From a bacterium (GTDB lineage Bacteria > Desulfobacterota > JAPLJL01): DNA of 10,892 nucleotides. Position 1 is the stretch's first letter. Each line of letters begins with the position of its first letter. A model generated the notes under the pieces. The model saw only the letters and a list, made by a program, of their open reading frames with translations. It was not told the origin of the DNA and searched no databases. The stretch lies in NCBI GenBank assembly GCA_028713675.1, contig JAQTNV010000084.1, positions 1 to 10,892 on the forward strand, read 5' to 3'. The translations under genes were made by a program, and so were the position numbers. This document shows positions 1 through 6,021 of this stretch, piece after piece.

Positions 1-708
1 AAGGATCTGCCCGAAGGGATGGAAATAAACCCGGCGATGATGCGGAGGCTTTCCTTTTCCCTGATTGACAATCTGGCGGCCATCCACGCGATTGACTGGG
101 CGGCCATCGGGCTTCAGGACATCGGCAAGCCGGAGGGTTTTCTTAAGCGCCAGGTCGACGGCTGGTCAGAACGCTACGAAAGGGCCAAGACCGACGAGAT
201 TCCCGAGGTGGGCCCGGTGGTCAAGTGGTGTAAGGAAAATGTTCCTCCCTCTCCCCCTGCGACCATAATCCACAACGATTACAAATTTGATAACGTGGTC
301 CTCGACCCGAACGACCTGACCAGGATCATCGGGGTCCTGGACTGGGAGATGAGCACCGTCGGGGACCCGCTCCTGGACCTGGGGGTGGCCATCAGCTACT
401 GGCTCCGGAGTGACGATCCGGAGGAACTGATGATGATCCGCATGCTGCCGACCAACCTGGAAGGGTCTCCCACCCGCCGGGAAATCGTTGACCGTTACGC
501 ACAGAAAACCGGGCGGGATGTTTCGCGGATACATTTTTACTTCGCCTTCGGCCTGTTCAAGCTGGCGGTCATTGTCCAGCAGATTTACTACCGGTTCGCC
601 AAGGGCTACACCCAGGACCCCCGGTTCGCCGTCATGGGGATGGCGGCAACGATTTTGATCCAGCAGGCCGCGAAGGTGATTGAGAAGGGGGACATCGAGT
701 TCAAGTAA
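1..708 (+). CDS. Phosphotransferase of the LvaA/ACAD10-ACAD11 type, 3' part
   Basis: The reading frame is open to the left edge, so this is the C-terminal 235 residues of a protein usually about 350 residues long. The first ATG in the window (19) is internal. The kinase-like catalytic loop is visible as HNDYKFDN (codons 271-294), with Asp at 277-279. It is followed by the metal-binding LDWEMSTVGDPLLDLG segment. HFYFAFGLFKLAVIVQQIYYR near the C-terminus is typical of the APH-fold branch fused to acyl-CoA dehydrogenase in ACAD10/11 and free-standing as LvaA in levulinate catabolism. Those relatives phosphorylate the 4-hydroxyl of 4-hydroxyacyl-CoAs. Here the substrate is inferred, supported by the 3-hydroxyacyl-CoA dehydrogenase 217 bases downstream. 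An aminoglycoside kinase role is unlikely. Confidence 0.85.
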   Translation, partial: KDLPEGMEINPAMMRRLSFSLIDNLAAIHAIDWAAIGLQDIGKPEGFLKRQVDGWSERYERAKTDEIPEVGPVVKWCKENVPPSPPATIIHNDYKFDNVVLDPNDLTRIIGVLDWEMSTVGDPLLDLGVAISYWLRSDDPEELMMIRMLPTNLEGSPTRREIVDRYAQKTGRDVSRIHFYFAFGLFKLAVIVQQIYYRFAKGYTQDPRFAVMGMAATILIQQAAKVIEKGDIEFK

Positions 709-712
709 AAAC

Positions 713-888
713 AGGTCATGGGTTATGGGTTATAGGTGATAGGTAAGAGGTAAAAAACAGGAGATAGGAGATGGGGGAAAAACCAATCAATCAGATAATC
801 TTATCTCCCCCTATCTCCAATCTCCGATCTCCTATCTTCTCTAATTTCCCTATGCTCCATGCCCTCTGCCCCCTGCGATCAGCGATCA
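713..888. repeat. Two opposed 7-bp-periodic arrays around a stem
   Basis: After the phosphotransferase stop the spacer runs in degenerate heptads: aggtcat, gggttat, gggttat, aggtgat, aggtaag, aggtaaa and related units (713-775). It then continues in the opposite orientation with aatctcc, gatctcc, tatcttc, gctccat, gccctct, gccccct and gcgatca twice (about 805-888). The inner edges can pair: ggagat-ggggg (767-777) with ccccc-t-atctcc (807-818), an 11-bp stem with one bulged T and a 29-base loop. Similar heptads recur elsewhere in this window. Confidence 0.7.
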
Positions 889-915
889 GTAAGATGACAC
901 AGAACAAAGAAGGTT

Positions 916-920
916 GAGGA
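916..920 (+). promoter_or_regulatory. Ribosome binding site deciding the start at 926
   Basis: GAGGA lies 5 bases before ATG 926 and overlaps the alternative TTG codon at 914, which it therefore could not serve. Confidence 0.75.
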
Positions 921-925
921 ATAAG

Positions 926-1783
926 ATGAGCGTGATCAGGAAAGTGGGAGTGGTCGGCGCCGGGTTCATGGGGACGGGGATCGCCCAGGTTTCGGCGACG
1001 GCGGGGTATGAAGTGCTGCTTCACGACAGCCGGGCGGAAGCCATGGAGAAATCGCTTTCCAAGATGCGGAGCTCCCTGGACAAACTCAAGGCCAAGGGCA
1101 CTTTCGGAGGGAATACCGACGAGGTCATGGCCCGGGTCCGGAAAGCGGAAACCCTGAAGGAACTGGCCGGCTGCGACCTGGTGATCGAGGCCGTTTACGA
1201 GAGCGTCTCGGTAAAACAGGAACTCCTCGAAGAGCTGGTAAAAGTCGTCCGGCCCGACGCGCTGGTCAGTTCCAATACCTCGAGCATCCCGATGGAATCG
1301 CTTTCGGAAAAAGTGCCGAACCCCCAGCGTTTCATCGGCACGCATTTTTTCGGGCCGGTGCCGCTGATGGCCCTGGTCGAGCTGGTGCTGGGACCGGAAA
1401 CCTCGGAGGCCACGCTGGAAGCAGCCAAGGCCTTTGCCCGCAGCGTCGGGAAAACCCCGGTCGTGGTCAGGAAGCCCAGCCCGGGTTTCCTGGTGAACCG
1501 GATATTTTTCGCGGCGGCGCTCGAGGCCCTGCGCTGTTTATCGGAGGGGATCGCCACGCCCGAGGACATCGATGCCGGCATGCGCCTGGGCTACGGCTGG
1601 GCCGCGGGGCCGTTTGAGGTTATGGACGGAGCCGGGGTGGATGTGATGGCGGCGGTGTTTATGGTCCTGGGTTTCGACCCGCCTCAACAGGTTCAGGAGA
1701 TGCTCGAGAAGGGCTGGTTGGGGCGCAAGACCGGCCGGGGTTTCTATGAATACGGTCCGGATGGAAAGAAAATAATTAAATAA
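926..1783 (+). CDS. 3-hydroxyacyl-CoA dehydrogenase (3-hydroxybutyryl-CoA type)
   Basis: This 285-residue protein has the length usual for free-standing NAD-dependent 3-hydroxyacyl-CoA dehydrogenases, which oxidise (S)-3-hydroxyacyl-CoA to 3-ketoacyl-CoA or catalyse the reverse. The N-terminal Rossmann motif is GAGFMGTG (residues 11-18). The catalytic set is present: Ser119 in SNTSS, His140 in GTHFFGP, Glu152 in LVE and Asn191 in GFLVNRI. One small oddity is HFFGP where most relatives have HFFNP. The C-terminal helical domain ends with GWLGRKTGRGFYEY, the usual closing motif. ATG 926 is preferred over the in-frame TTG at 914 because GAGGA (916-920) sits 5 bases upstream. Its neighbour is the acyl-CoA-linked phosphotransferase, so a role in beta-oxidation or butanoate metabolism is likely. 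Confidence 0.93.
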   Translation: MSVIRKVGVVGAGFMGTGIAQVSATAGYEVLLHDSRAEAMEKSLSKMRSSLDKLKAKGTFGGNTDEVMARVRKAETLKELAGCDLVIEAVYESVSVKQELLEELVKVVRPDALVSSNTSSIPMESLSEKVPNPQRFIGTHFFGPVPLMALVELVLGPETSEATLEAAKAFARSVGKTPVVVRKPSPGFLVNRIFFAAALEALRCLSEGIATPEDIDAGMRLGYGWAAGPFEVMDGAGVDVMAAVFMVLGFDPPQQVQEMLEKGWLGRKTGRGFYEYGPDGKKIIK

Positions 1784-1800
1784 AAACCCGCATTGATTAA

Positions 1801-1889
1801 AAAATAAATTTTCCCGCCTCGTATTTTCTCAGTAAAAATATTTTCAAAAATATTTCTTTTCGCAGTTTTGCCGCGGGAAGATTTATTTT
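1801..1889. repeat. Long inverted repeat with nested hairpin
   Basis: The 17-base arms at 1801-1817 (aaaataaattttcccgc) and 1873-1889 (gcgggaagatttatttt) are complementary throughout, counting one G-U pair. The 55-base loop contains a second near-palindrome, aaatattttcaaaaatattt. It lies just after the 3-hydroxyacyl-CoA dehydrogenase stop. It has no classical terminator form because the arms are AT-rich and widely spaced. It could be a small mobile-element relic, a transcription barrier or a structured RNA. Confidence 0.6.
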
Positions 1890-2046
1890 CTCCCTCGAAA
1901 AACCGCTTTTTCCGTTAAATTCCTTTTCGGGGAAATGTGTCAATATGTGTACAATTTTCGACGAAACGGACCGACTGGACGGTTTTTATTTTTCAATCAG
2001 ATGATTTCGGCTGGCTGGTCGGATTTTTATTTCTACGAAAAATTGC

Positions 2047-2075
2047 TTGACATACAATATATTGAATAATAAAAT
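2047..2075 (+). promoter_or_regulatory. Sigma70-type promoter for the kamA cassette
   Basis: A perfect -35 box TTGACA (2047-2052) is followed by a 17-base spacer and the -10 box TAAAAT (2070-2075), one mismatch from consensus. Transcription should start near 2082. That gives a leader of about 157 bases before the KamA-like start at 2239, with the small ORF at 2091 almost at the 5' end of the transcript. Confidence 0.75.
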
Positions 2076-2090
2076 ACATAACATCAAGAT

Positions 2091-2255
2091 ATGGACTTTA
2101 CAAACATTTGGGAAATAATTTCCCTAGTAGACAGCATATATAAGAATATTGAGTCCTGCCTGGAGGAACCGTCGGAAGTTTCTTCGGGAATCGATCTTCC
2201 GGAACTAATTTTCAATCAGAAAAGAGAGGGGCAACTTTATGGAAACCTCGAATGA
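2091..2255 (+). CDS. Possible small ORF or leader peptide, 54 codons
   Basis: An ATG about 9 bases after the predicted transcription start opens a 54-residue frame beginning MDFTNIWEIISLVDSIYKN and ending EGQLYGNLE. It stops at 2253-2255, overlapping the first 17 bases of the KamA-like gene in another frame. The first 25 residues would make an acidic amphipathic helix. There is no clear Shine-Dalgarno sequence, so translation would be near-leaderless. It is not rich in lysine codons, which argues against a simple lysine attenuator. No family was recognised. It could be a coupled leader peptide or a chance open frame. Confidence 0.35.
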   Translation: MDFTNIWEIISLVDSIYKNIESCLEEPSEVSSGIDLPELIFNQKREGQLYGNLE

Positions 2256-3519
2256 GGGCGGAGTAGCTTCTGAACAACCTCCAAGTCTTGATCCTTTAGA
2301 ACCTGGGTTTTCCTCCGGTTCCGCGGGGACAGATGTAATCGAGTCCCCTTCACGGTCCCACCTGGCGGGGGAGCTTCCCAAAATCACCCCGCCGAATCTG
2401 AGCAAGTCAAAAAGTTTTCAGAAACGTTTCTTCCCGGAAACCACGGATATCGAATGGAATGACTGGCGCTGGCAGCTCTCGAACCGGCTGCGCGATTACG
2501 ATTCCCTGGCGCGCGTCCTGAATTTCAGCGCCGAAGAAAAGGAGATTTTCGCCCGGCTCAAAGACCGCCTGCCGGTGGCGGTCACTCCCTATTACGCCAG
2601 CCTGCTCGATCCGGATGACCCGAACCATCCTTTACGCCGCTCGGTCATCCCGGTAATCCAGGAACTGATCCACTCACCCGGGGAAGCGGAAGATCCCCTG
2701 GCGGAGGATTCCATGAGCCCGGTTCCGGGGATCGTGCACCGCTATCCCGACCGCGTGCTTTTCCTGGTGTCAGATACCTGCTCGGTGCACTGCCGTTACT
2801 GTACCCGCTCGCGCATGGTCGCCACCGGGCGGGTGGCCCCCAACCGGGACCGCTGGGAGAAGTCGATCGAATATATCGAGGAAAATCCGGAGATCCGCGA
2901 TGTTCTCCTTTCCGGCGGGGATCCGCTCACCCTGTCCGACGAAAATCTTGAGAGCCTGCTCTCCCGGCTCCGGCAAATCCGGCACGTGGAGGTGATCCGG
3001 ATCGGGACCAAGGCCCCCATCGCCCTGCCCCAGAGGATCACCCCCAAGCTGACGCAGATGCTCAAGCGCTACCATCCGATCTGGATGAGCATTCATGTTA
3101 CCCACCCGGAAGAACTGACCATGAAAGTGACCCGGGCCTGCGAGCGCCTGGCCGACGCCGGGATCCCCCTCGGCAGCCAGACCGTCCTGCTCAAAGGGAT
3201 CAACGATGAGCTCGCGACGATGAAAAAATTATTCCAGGGGCTGATGCGGATCAGGGTCCGGCCCTACTATTTATATCAATGCGATCCGATCACGGGCTCG
3301 TCCCATTTTCGCACCCCGGTGGAAAAAGGACTGGAAATCATCTCCGGACTCCGGGGCCATACCTCGGGTTACGCGGTGCCCAATTTCGTGATTGACGCCC
3401 CCGGGGGAGGCGGAAAAATCGCCCTGATCCCCGAGTCGGTGGTGGGCCGGAACCGGGACGAGATCCTGCTGAAAAATTACCAGGGACGGGTTTTCAGCTA
3501 TCCTGATCCGGTTGAATAG
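2239..3519 (+). CDS. KamA-family radical SAM aminomutase, probably lysine 2,3-aminomutase
   Basis: This 426-residue protein should move the alpha-amino group of L-lysine to carbon 3, giving beta-lysine, using a [4Fe-4S] cluster, S-adenosylmethionine and PLP. The radical SAM cysteines are C181, C185 and C188 (CSVHCRYC). The PLP lysine is K393 in APGGGGK. D349 (YQCD) and D386 (VIDAP) are 37 residues apart, matching Asp293 and Asp330 that hold lysine in clostridial lysine aminomutase. Glutamate aminomutase has Lys and Asn there. Residues 1-60 are a low-complexity Ser/Pro/Glu-rich extension. GAGAGGGG lies 7 bases before ATG 2239, and an in-frame stop at 2206 excludes an earlier start. It heads a same-strand set with two ATP-grasp genes and a GNAT gene. 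An EpmB-like role in EF-P modification is less likely, given the extended C-terminus and the absence of an epmA neighbour. Confidence 0.9.
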   Translation: METSNEGGVASEQPPSLDPLEPGFSSGSAGTDVIESPSRSHLAGELPKITPPNLSKSKSFQKRFFPETTDIEWNDWRWQLSNRLRDYDSLARVLNFSAEEKEIFARLKDRLPVAVTPYYASLLDPDDPNHPLRRSVIPVIQELIHSPGEAEDPLAEDSMSPVPGIVHRYPDRVLFLVSDTCSVHCRYCTRSRMVATGRVAPNRDRWEKSIEYIEENPEIRDVLLSGGDPLTLSDENLESLLSRLRQIRHVEVIRIGTKAPIALPQRITPKLTQMLKRYHPIWMSIHVTHPEELTMKVTRACERLADAGIPLGSQTVLLKGINDELATMKKLFQGLMRIRVRPYYLYQCDPITGSSHFRTPVEKGLEIISGLRGHTSGYAVPNFVIDAPGGGGKIALIPESVVGRNRDEILLKNYQGRVFSYPDPVE

Positions 3520-3560
3520 ATATCGGCCCCGCGAAATTTCCTCCGAGATTTTCTCGACCG

Positions 3561-3584
3561 CCGGCCCGGGCTCTCCCGGGCCGG
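3561..3584 (+). other. Perfect GC hairpin between kamA-like and ATP-grasp genes
   Basis: The arms ccggcccggg (3561-3570) and cccgggccgg (3575-3584) are perfectly complementary around a CTCT loop, a 10-bp stem of G and C only. No T-run follows, so it is not a standard intrinsic terminator. It may protect or process the polycistronic mRNA, or partly stop transcription. It would bury any ribosome site for the TTG codon at 3592. Confidence 0.65.
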
Positions 3585-3639
3585 AAGTCACTTGACGGAT
3601 CGGAAAAGCGGAAGTATTTTGCCAGCCAGGAAAATCTCC

Positions 3640-4674
3640 ATGGTTTCCGGGAAAAAAAGCAAATCTCAGATCCTGATCGGCCTGACCTATGATCTGCGGG
3701 ATGATTATCTTCGGGAAGGTTTCGGCGAGGAGGAAACCGCCGAATTCGACAAGCCCGATACCATCAACGCGATCGAATCGGCCCTGCGGCGCCTGGGTTA
3801 CCGGACCCGCCGGATCGGGAACGCCCGGAGCCTGATCCAAAAGCTTTCCGCCGGCGAACGCTGGGACCTGGTTTTCAACGTGGCCGAGGGAATGTACGGC
3901 CTGGCCCGGGAAGCCCAGGTGCCGGCCATTCTGGATGTTTTCAATATCCCTTACACCTTTTCCGACCCGGTGGTGCTGGGGTTGACCCTGCACAAGGCTT
4001 TTACCAAGCAGGTTCTCCGGGACGCCGGGCTGCGGACGCCGGATTTTTTTCTGGTCGAGAGCGAGCAGGAAATCCGGGAAGTGCGGCTTCCGTTTCCGCT
4101 TTTCGCCAAACCCGTCGGGGAGGGGACCAGCAAGGGGATCGGATCCTGGTCCCGGATTGAAAACCGTAAAGCCCTGGCCCGGGTTCTGGCCGACCTGCTG
4201 AAAAAATTTCGCCAGCCGGTCCTGGTGGAAACCTACCTGCCGGGCCGGGAATTTACCGTCGGGATTCTCGGGACCGGCCGCGACGCCCGGGCTCTGGGGG
4301 TTTTTGAGATTCTCCTCAATCCCGGAGCGGAGGACGGGGTTTATTCTTTTCAGAACAAGGAATATTGCGAGACCCTGGTGGCTTACCGCCTGGTCCGGGA
4401 TCAACAGGCCCGCCGGGCCTCCGCGTTGGCTTTGCAGGCCTGGCAGGTTTTGAAATGCCGGGACGCCGGCCGGGTGGATCTGCGGGAAGATGCCCGGGGC
4501 CGCCTGCATATTCTCGAGGTAAATCCGCTGGCCGGAATGCATCCGACCCACTCCGACCTCCCCATGATCTGCACCGCGATCGGGATGCCGTATCCGGAAC
4601 TTATCAGTCAAATCGTCAAATCGGCCTGGGACCGGGCCCGGAAAGAAAAAAAGCCCGGCCGGCCGAAAAAATAA
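3640..4674 (+). CDS. Ddl-like ATP-grasp ligase, first of two
   Basis: This 344-residue protein has the ATP-grasp fold of the D-Ala-D-Ala ligase superfamily, whose members make an acyl phosphate from ATP and join it to an amine. Visible parts are an N-terminal domain with LTYDLRDDYL, the LVFNVAEG segment, ATP-binding K157 in FAKPVGEGTSKGI, LVETYLPGREFTVG, and the metal ligands D280, E293 and N295. Their spacing (13 and 2) equals that of Asp257, Glu270 and Asn272 in E. coli DdlB. The GG-S-E-E-S-SG start signature of true Ddl is absent, and the final loop is LEVNPLAGMHPTHSD, so D-Ala-D-Ala is unlikely to be the product. ATG 3640 is preferred, with AGGA at 3628-3631. The TTG at 3592 would add 16 residues but follows a strong hairpin. 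The C-terminus is Lys/Arg-rich. Substrate unknown; beta-lysine is inferred from context. Confidence 0.85.
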   Translation: MVSGKKSKSQILIGLTYDLRDDYLREGFGEEETAEFDKPDTINAIESALRRLGYRTRRIGNARSLIQKLSAGERWDLVFNVAEGMYGLAREAQVPAILDVFNIPYTFSDPVVLGLTLHKAFTKQVLRDAGLRTPDFFLVESEQEIREVRLPFPLFAKPVGEGTSKGIGSWSRIENRKALARVLADLLKKFRQPVLVETYLPGREFTVGILGTGRDARALGVFEILLNPGAEDGVYSFQNKEYCETLVAYRLVRDQQARRASALALQAWQVLKCRDAGRVDLREDARGRLHILEVNPLAGMHPTHSDLPMICTAIGMPYPELISQIVKSAWDRARKEKKPGRPKK

Positions 4675-4710
4675 AAAGGCTATATTTCAAGGTTAATTAA
4701 TGAGAAAATT

Positions 4711-4736
4711 GAACCTGGAATAATTATTCCGGGTTC
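4711..4736. promoter_or_regulatory. 26-base near-perfect palindrome between the ATP-grasp genes
   Basis: gaacctggaataa is followed directly by ttattccgggttc. The halves are complementary except for one position that makes a G-U pair in RNA. It could be an operator for a dimeric regulator, or an 11-bp mRNA hairpin with an AATT loop. No T-run follows. TTGAAC at 4709-4714 resembles a -35 box, but no -10 box lies at the right distance. Confidence 0.5.
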
Positions 4737-4767
4737 GCTCACTGGAAATTTATCCGCTTATGCCAAG

Positions 4768-5781
4768 ATGAAAGTCGCGGTTCTGCATAATCCTGTTGCC
4801 CCCGGAGCCCCTCCGGAAGAACTGGATAATAAAATCCAGTGCGAAACCGTGAATCGGGCCCTGGTGGAACTGGGCCATCGCCCCGAGCCGGTTCCATTCG
4901 GGTCTGATCTGACGGAGATCAGCCGGGCGCTGGAACGGGTCAAGCCCGCCTGCGTGTTCAACCTGGTGGAATCGGTGGGCATTCACGAACGGCTGATTTA
5001 TTTCGCGCCCGCGTTTTTGGAGGCCCTGGGCATTCCTTTTACCGGGGTGCCTTCGATCCCGATGATGCTGACCACCAACAAGCTGATCGCCAAGAAGATA
5101 ATGCGCCGGGAGGGATTGCCCACCCCGGATTGGTGGGTCGGGGATGAACCTTTTGCGCGTTTGCCCCAACCGGGAGAGCGCGTGATGTTCAAATCACTCT
5201 GGGAACACGGTTCCATGCTGATCAGCGATGATTCGGTGGCGCGCGTGGAAGAGGAAAAATCATTCCGCGAGCGGTTGAAGAAACTTTCCGAAAACAAATC
5301 CGGCCGGACTTTTTTCGCCGAGCAGTTCATTGAAGGCCGGGAGATTAACGTCGCGCTCCTGGCCGGGCCGCGGGGTCCGGAAGCGCTCCCGCCCACCGAG
5401 ATCCAGTTTGTCGGTTATGGCCCGGAACGGCTTAAAATTGTAGGTTACCAGGCCAAATGGGATTCGGGCTCATACGAGTTCAAGAACACGGTTTCAAGTT
5501 TTGATTTTTCCCCCGAGGATCAACCGATTATTGAAAAGCTGAAAAAAATATCCCTCTCGGCCTGGGAGGTTTTCGGCCTCCGAGGATTTGCCCGGGTGGA
5601 TTTTCGTCTCGACAGCGAAAAACGGCCATGGATCCTGGAGGTGAACGCCAATCCCTGCCTGTCTCCCGACGCCGGTTTCGTGGCCGCTCTGCATCGAGCC
5701 GGCATTACCTTCGCCGAAGCGATTGAACGGCTTCTCCAGGACGCGCTGGGAACCTCCACCCCCGGGAATAATGCGGCTTAA
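4768..5781 (+). CDS. Ddl-like ATP-grasp ligase, second of two
   Basis: This 337-residue ATP-grasp protein differs clearly from its upstream neighbour, so it is not a recent duplicate. Key features are CVFNLVESVGIHERL in the N-terminal half, IPFTGVPSIPMMLTTNK, ATP-binding K142 in VMFKSLWEHGSM, AEQFIEGREINVALL, an insert with YQAKWDSGSYEFKNT, and metal ligands D278, E291 and N293 with the Ddl spacing of 13 and 2. The final loop LEVNANPCLSPDAGF differs from both Ddl and the first ligase, which suggests a different acceptor. The usual Ddl N-terminal signature is absent. The ribosome site before ATG 4768 is weak, and a 3-codon frame (atg cca aga tga at 4760) overlaps it, so translation may be coupled or low. 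It probably acts after or beside the first ligase on a beta-lysine-derived product, which is an inference. Confidence 0.84.
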   Translation: MKVAVLHNPVAPGAPPEELDNKIQCETVNRALVELGHRPEPVPFGSDLTEISRALERVKPACVFNLVESVGIHERLIYFAPAFLEALGIPFTGVPSIPMMLTTNKLIAKKIMRREGLPTPDWWVGDEPFARLPQPGERVMFKSLWEHGSMLISDDSVARVEEEKSFRERLKKLSENKSGRTFFAEQFIEGREINVALLAGPRGPEALPPTEIQFVGYGPERLKIVGYQAKWDSGSYEFKNTVSSFDFSPEDQPIIEKLKKISLSAWEVFGLRGFARVDFRLDSEKRPWILEVNANPCLSPDAGFVAALHRAGITFAEAIERLLQDALGTSTPGNNAA

Positions 5782-5785
5782 AAAC

Positions 5786-5820
5786 AGGTCATAGGTCAAA
5801 GGTGAAAGGTCAAAGGAAAT
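5786..5820 (+). repeat. Heptad repeat array
   Basis: Five consecutive 7-base units follow the second ATP-grasp gene: aggtcat, aggtcaa, aggtgaa, aggtcaa and aggaaat. They belong to the same heptad class as the arrays at 713 and 8570. Confidence 0.7.
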
Positions 5821-5828
5821 ATCACTGG

Positions 5829-6011
5829 GCAGCTAGTGTGGTGAGTCATAAATTCCTTTACCCTGGTTGTCATTCCGGGCTTGACCCGGAATCCAGATTT
5901 TTATTATGGATTCTAGGTTTTTTATCCTGGATTCCCGCTTTCGCGGGAATGACGGTCAATAAATTCAAATAAACAAATATAAAGAAGCATCAGACTCACT
6001 ACACTCGCAGC
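5829..6011. mobile_element. MITE-like element with nested REP palindromes
   Basis: The outer 19-base arms at 5829-5847 (gcagctagtgtggtgagtc) and 5993-6011 match as an inverted repeat at 16 of 19 positions. They enclose two REP-like units facing each other: GTCATTCC...CCAG (5869-5896) and CTGGATTCC...ATGAC (5927-5953). There is no coding capacity. No clear target duplication was seen, so the exact ends are uncertain. The element ends 10 bases before the GNAT gene and separates it from the ATP-grasp genes. Confidence 0.55.
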
Positions 6012-6021
6012 AGACAGGAAA

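Larger units (their letters stand above)
1784..2238. other. AT-rich spacer upstream of the kamA-like gene
   Basis: This 455-base stretch is clearly richer in A and T than the genes around it. It holds the inverted repeat at 1801-1889, a near-consensus promoter (2047-2075) and a possible small ORF starting at 2091. The 12-mer ttttcaatcaga occurs twice, at 1990-2001 and 2209-2220. No further structure was recognised between 1890 and 2046. Confidence 0.6.

Noticed and set aside
2239-3519. EpmB-type enzyme for EF-P modification
   Set aside because: The protein is about 80 residues longer than EpmB, has a KamA-like C-terminus, and no epmA or efp gene is nearby. It remains a minor alternative.
3592-3639. 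TTG start at 3592 for the first ATP-grasp gene
   Set aside because: Its ribosome site would lie in the arm of a very stable hairpin. ATG 3640 has a free AGGA site and sits just before the conserved domain.
3271-4611. A 446-codon open frame on the minus strand opposite the kamA and ATP-grasp genes
   Set aside because: Its translation is rich in Pro, Gly, Arg and Gln with no domain. It is a GC-bias shadow of two clear genes on the plus strand.
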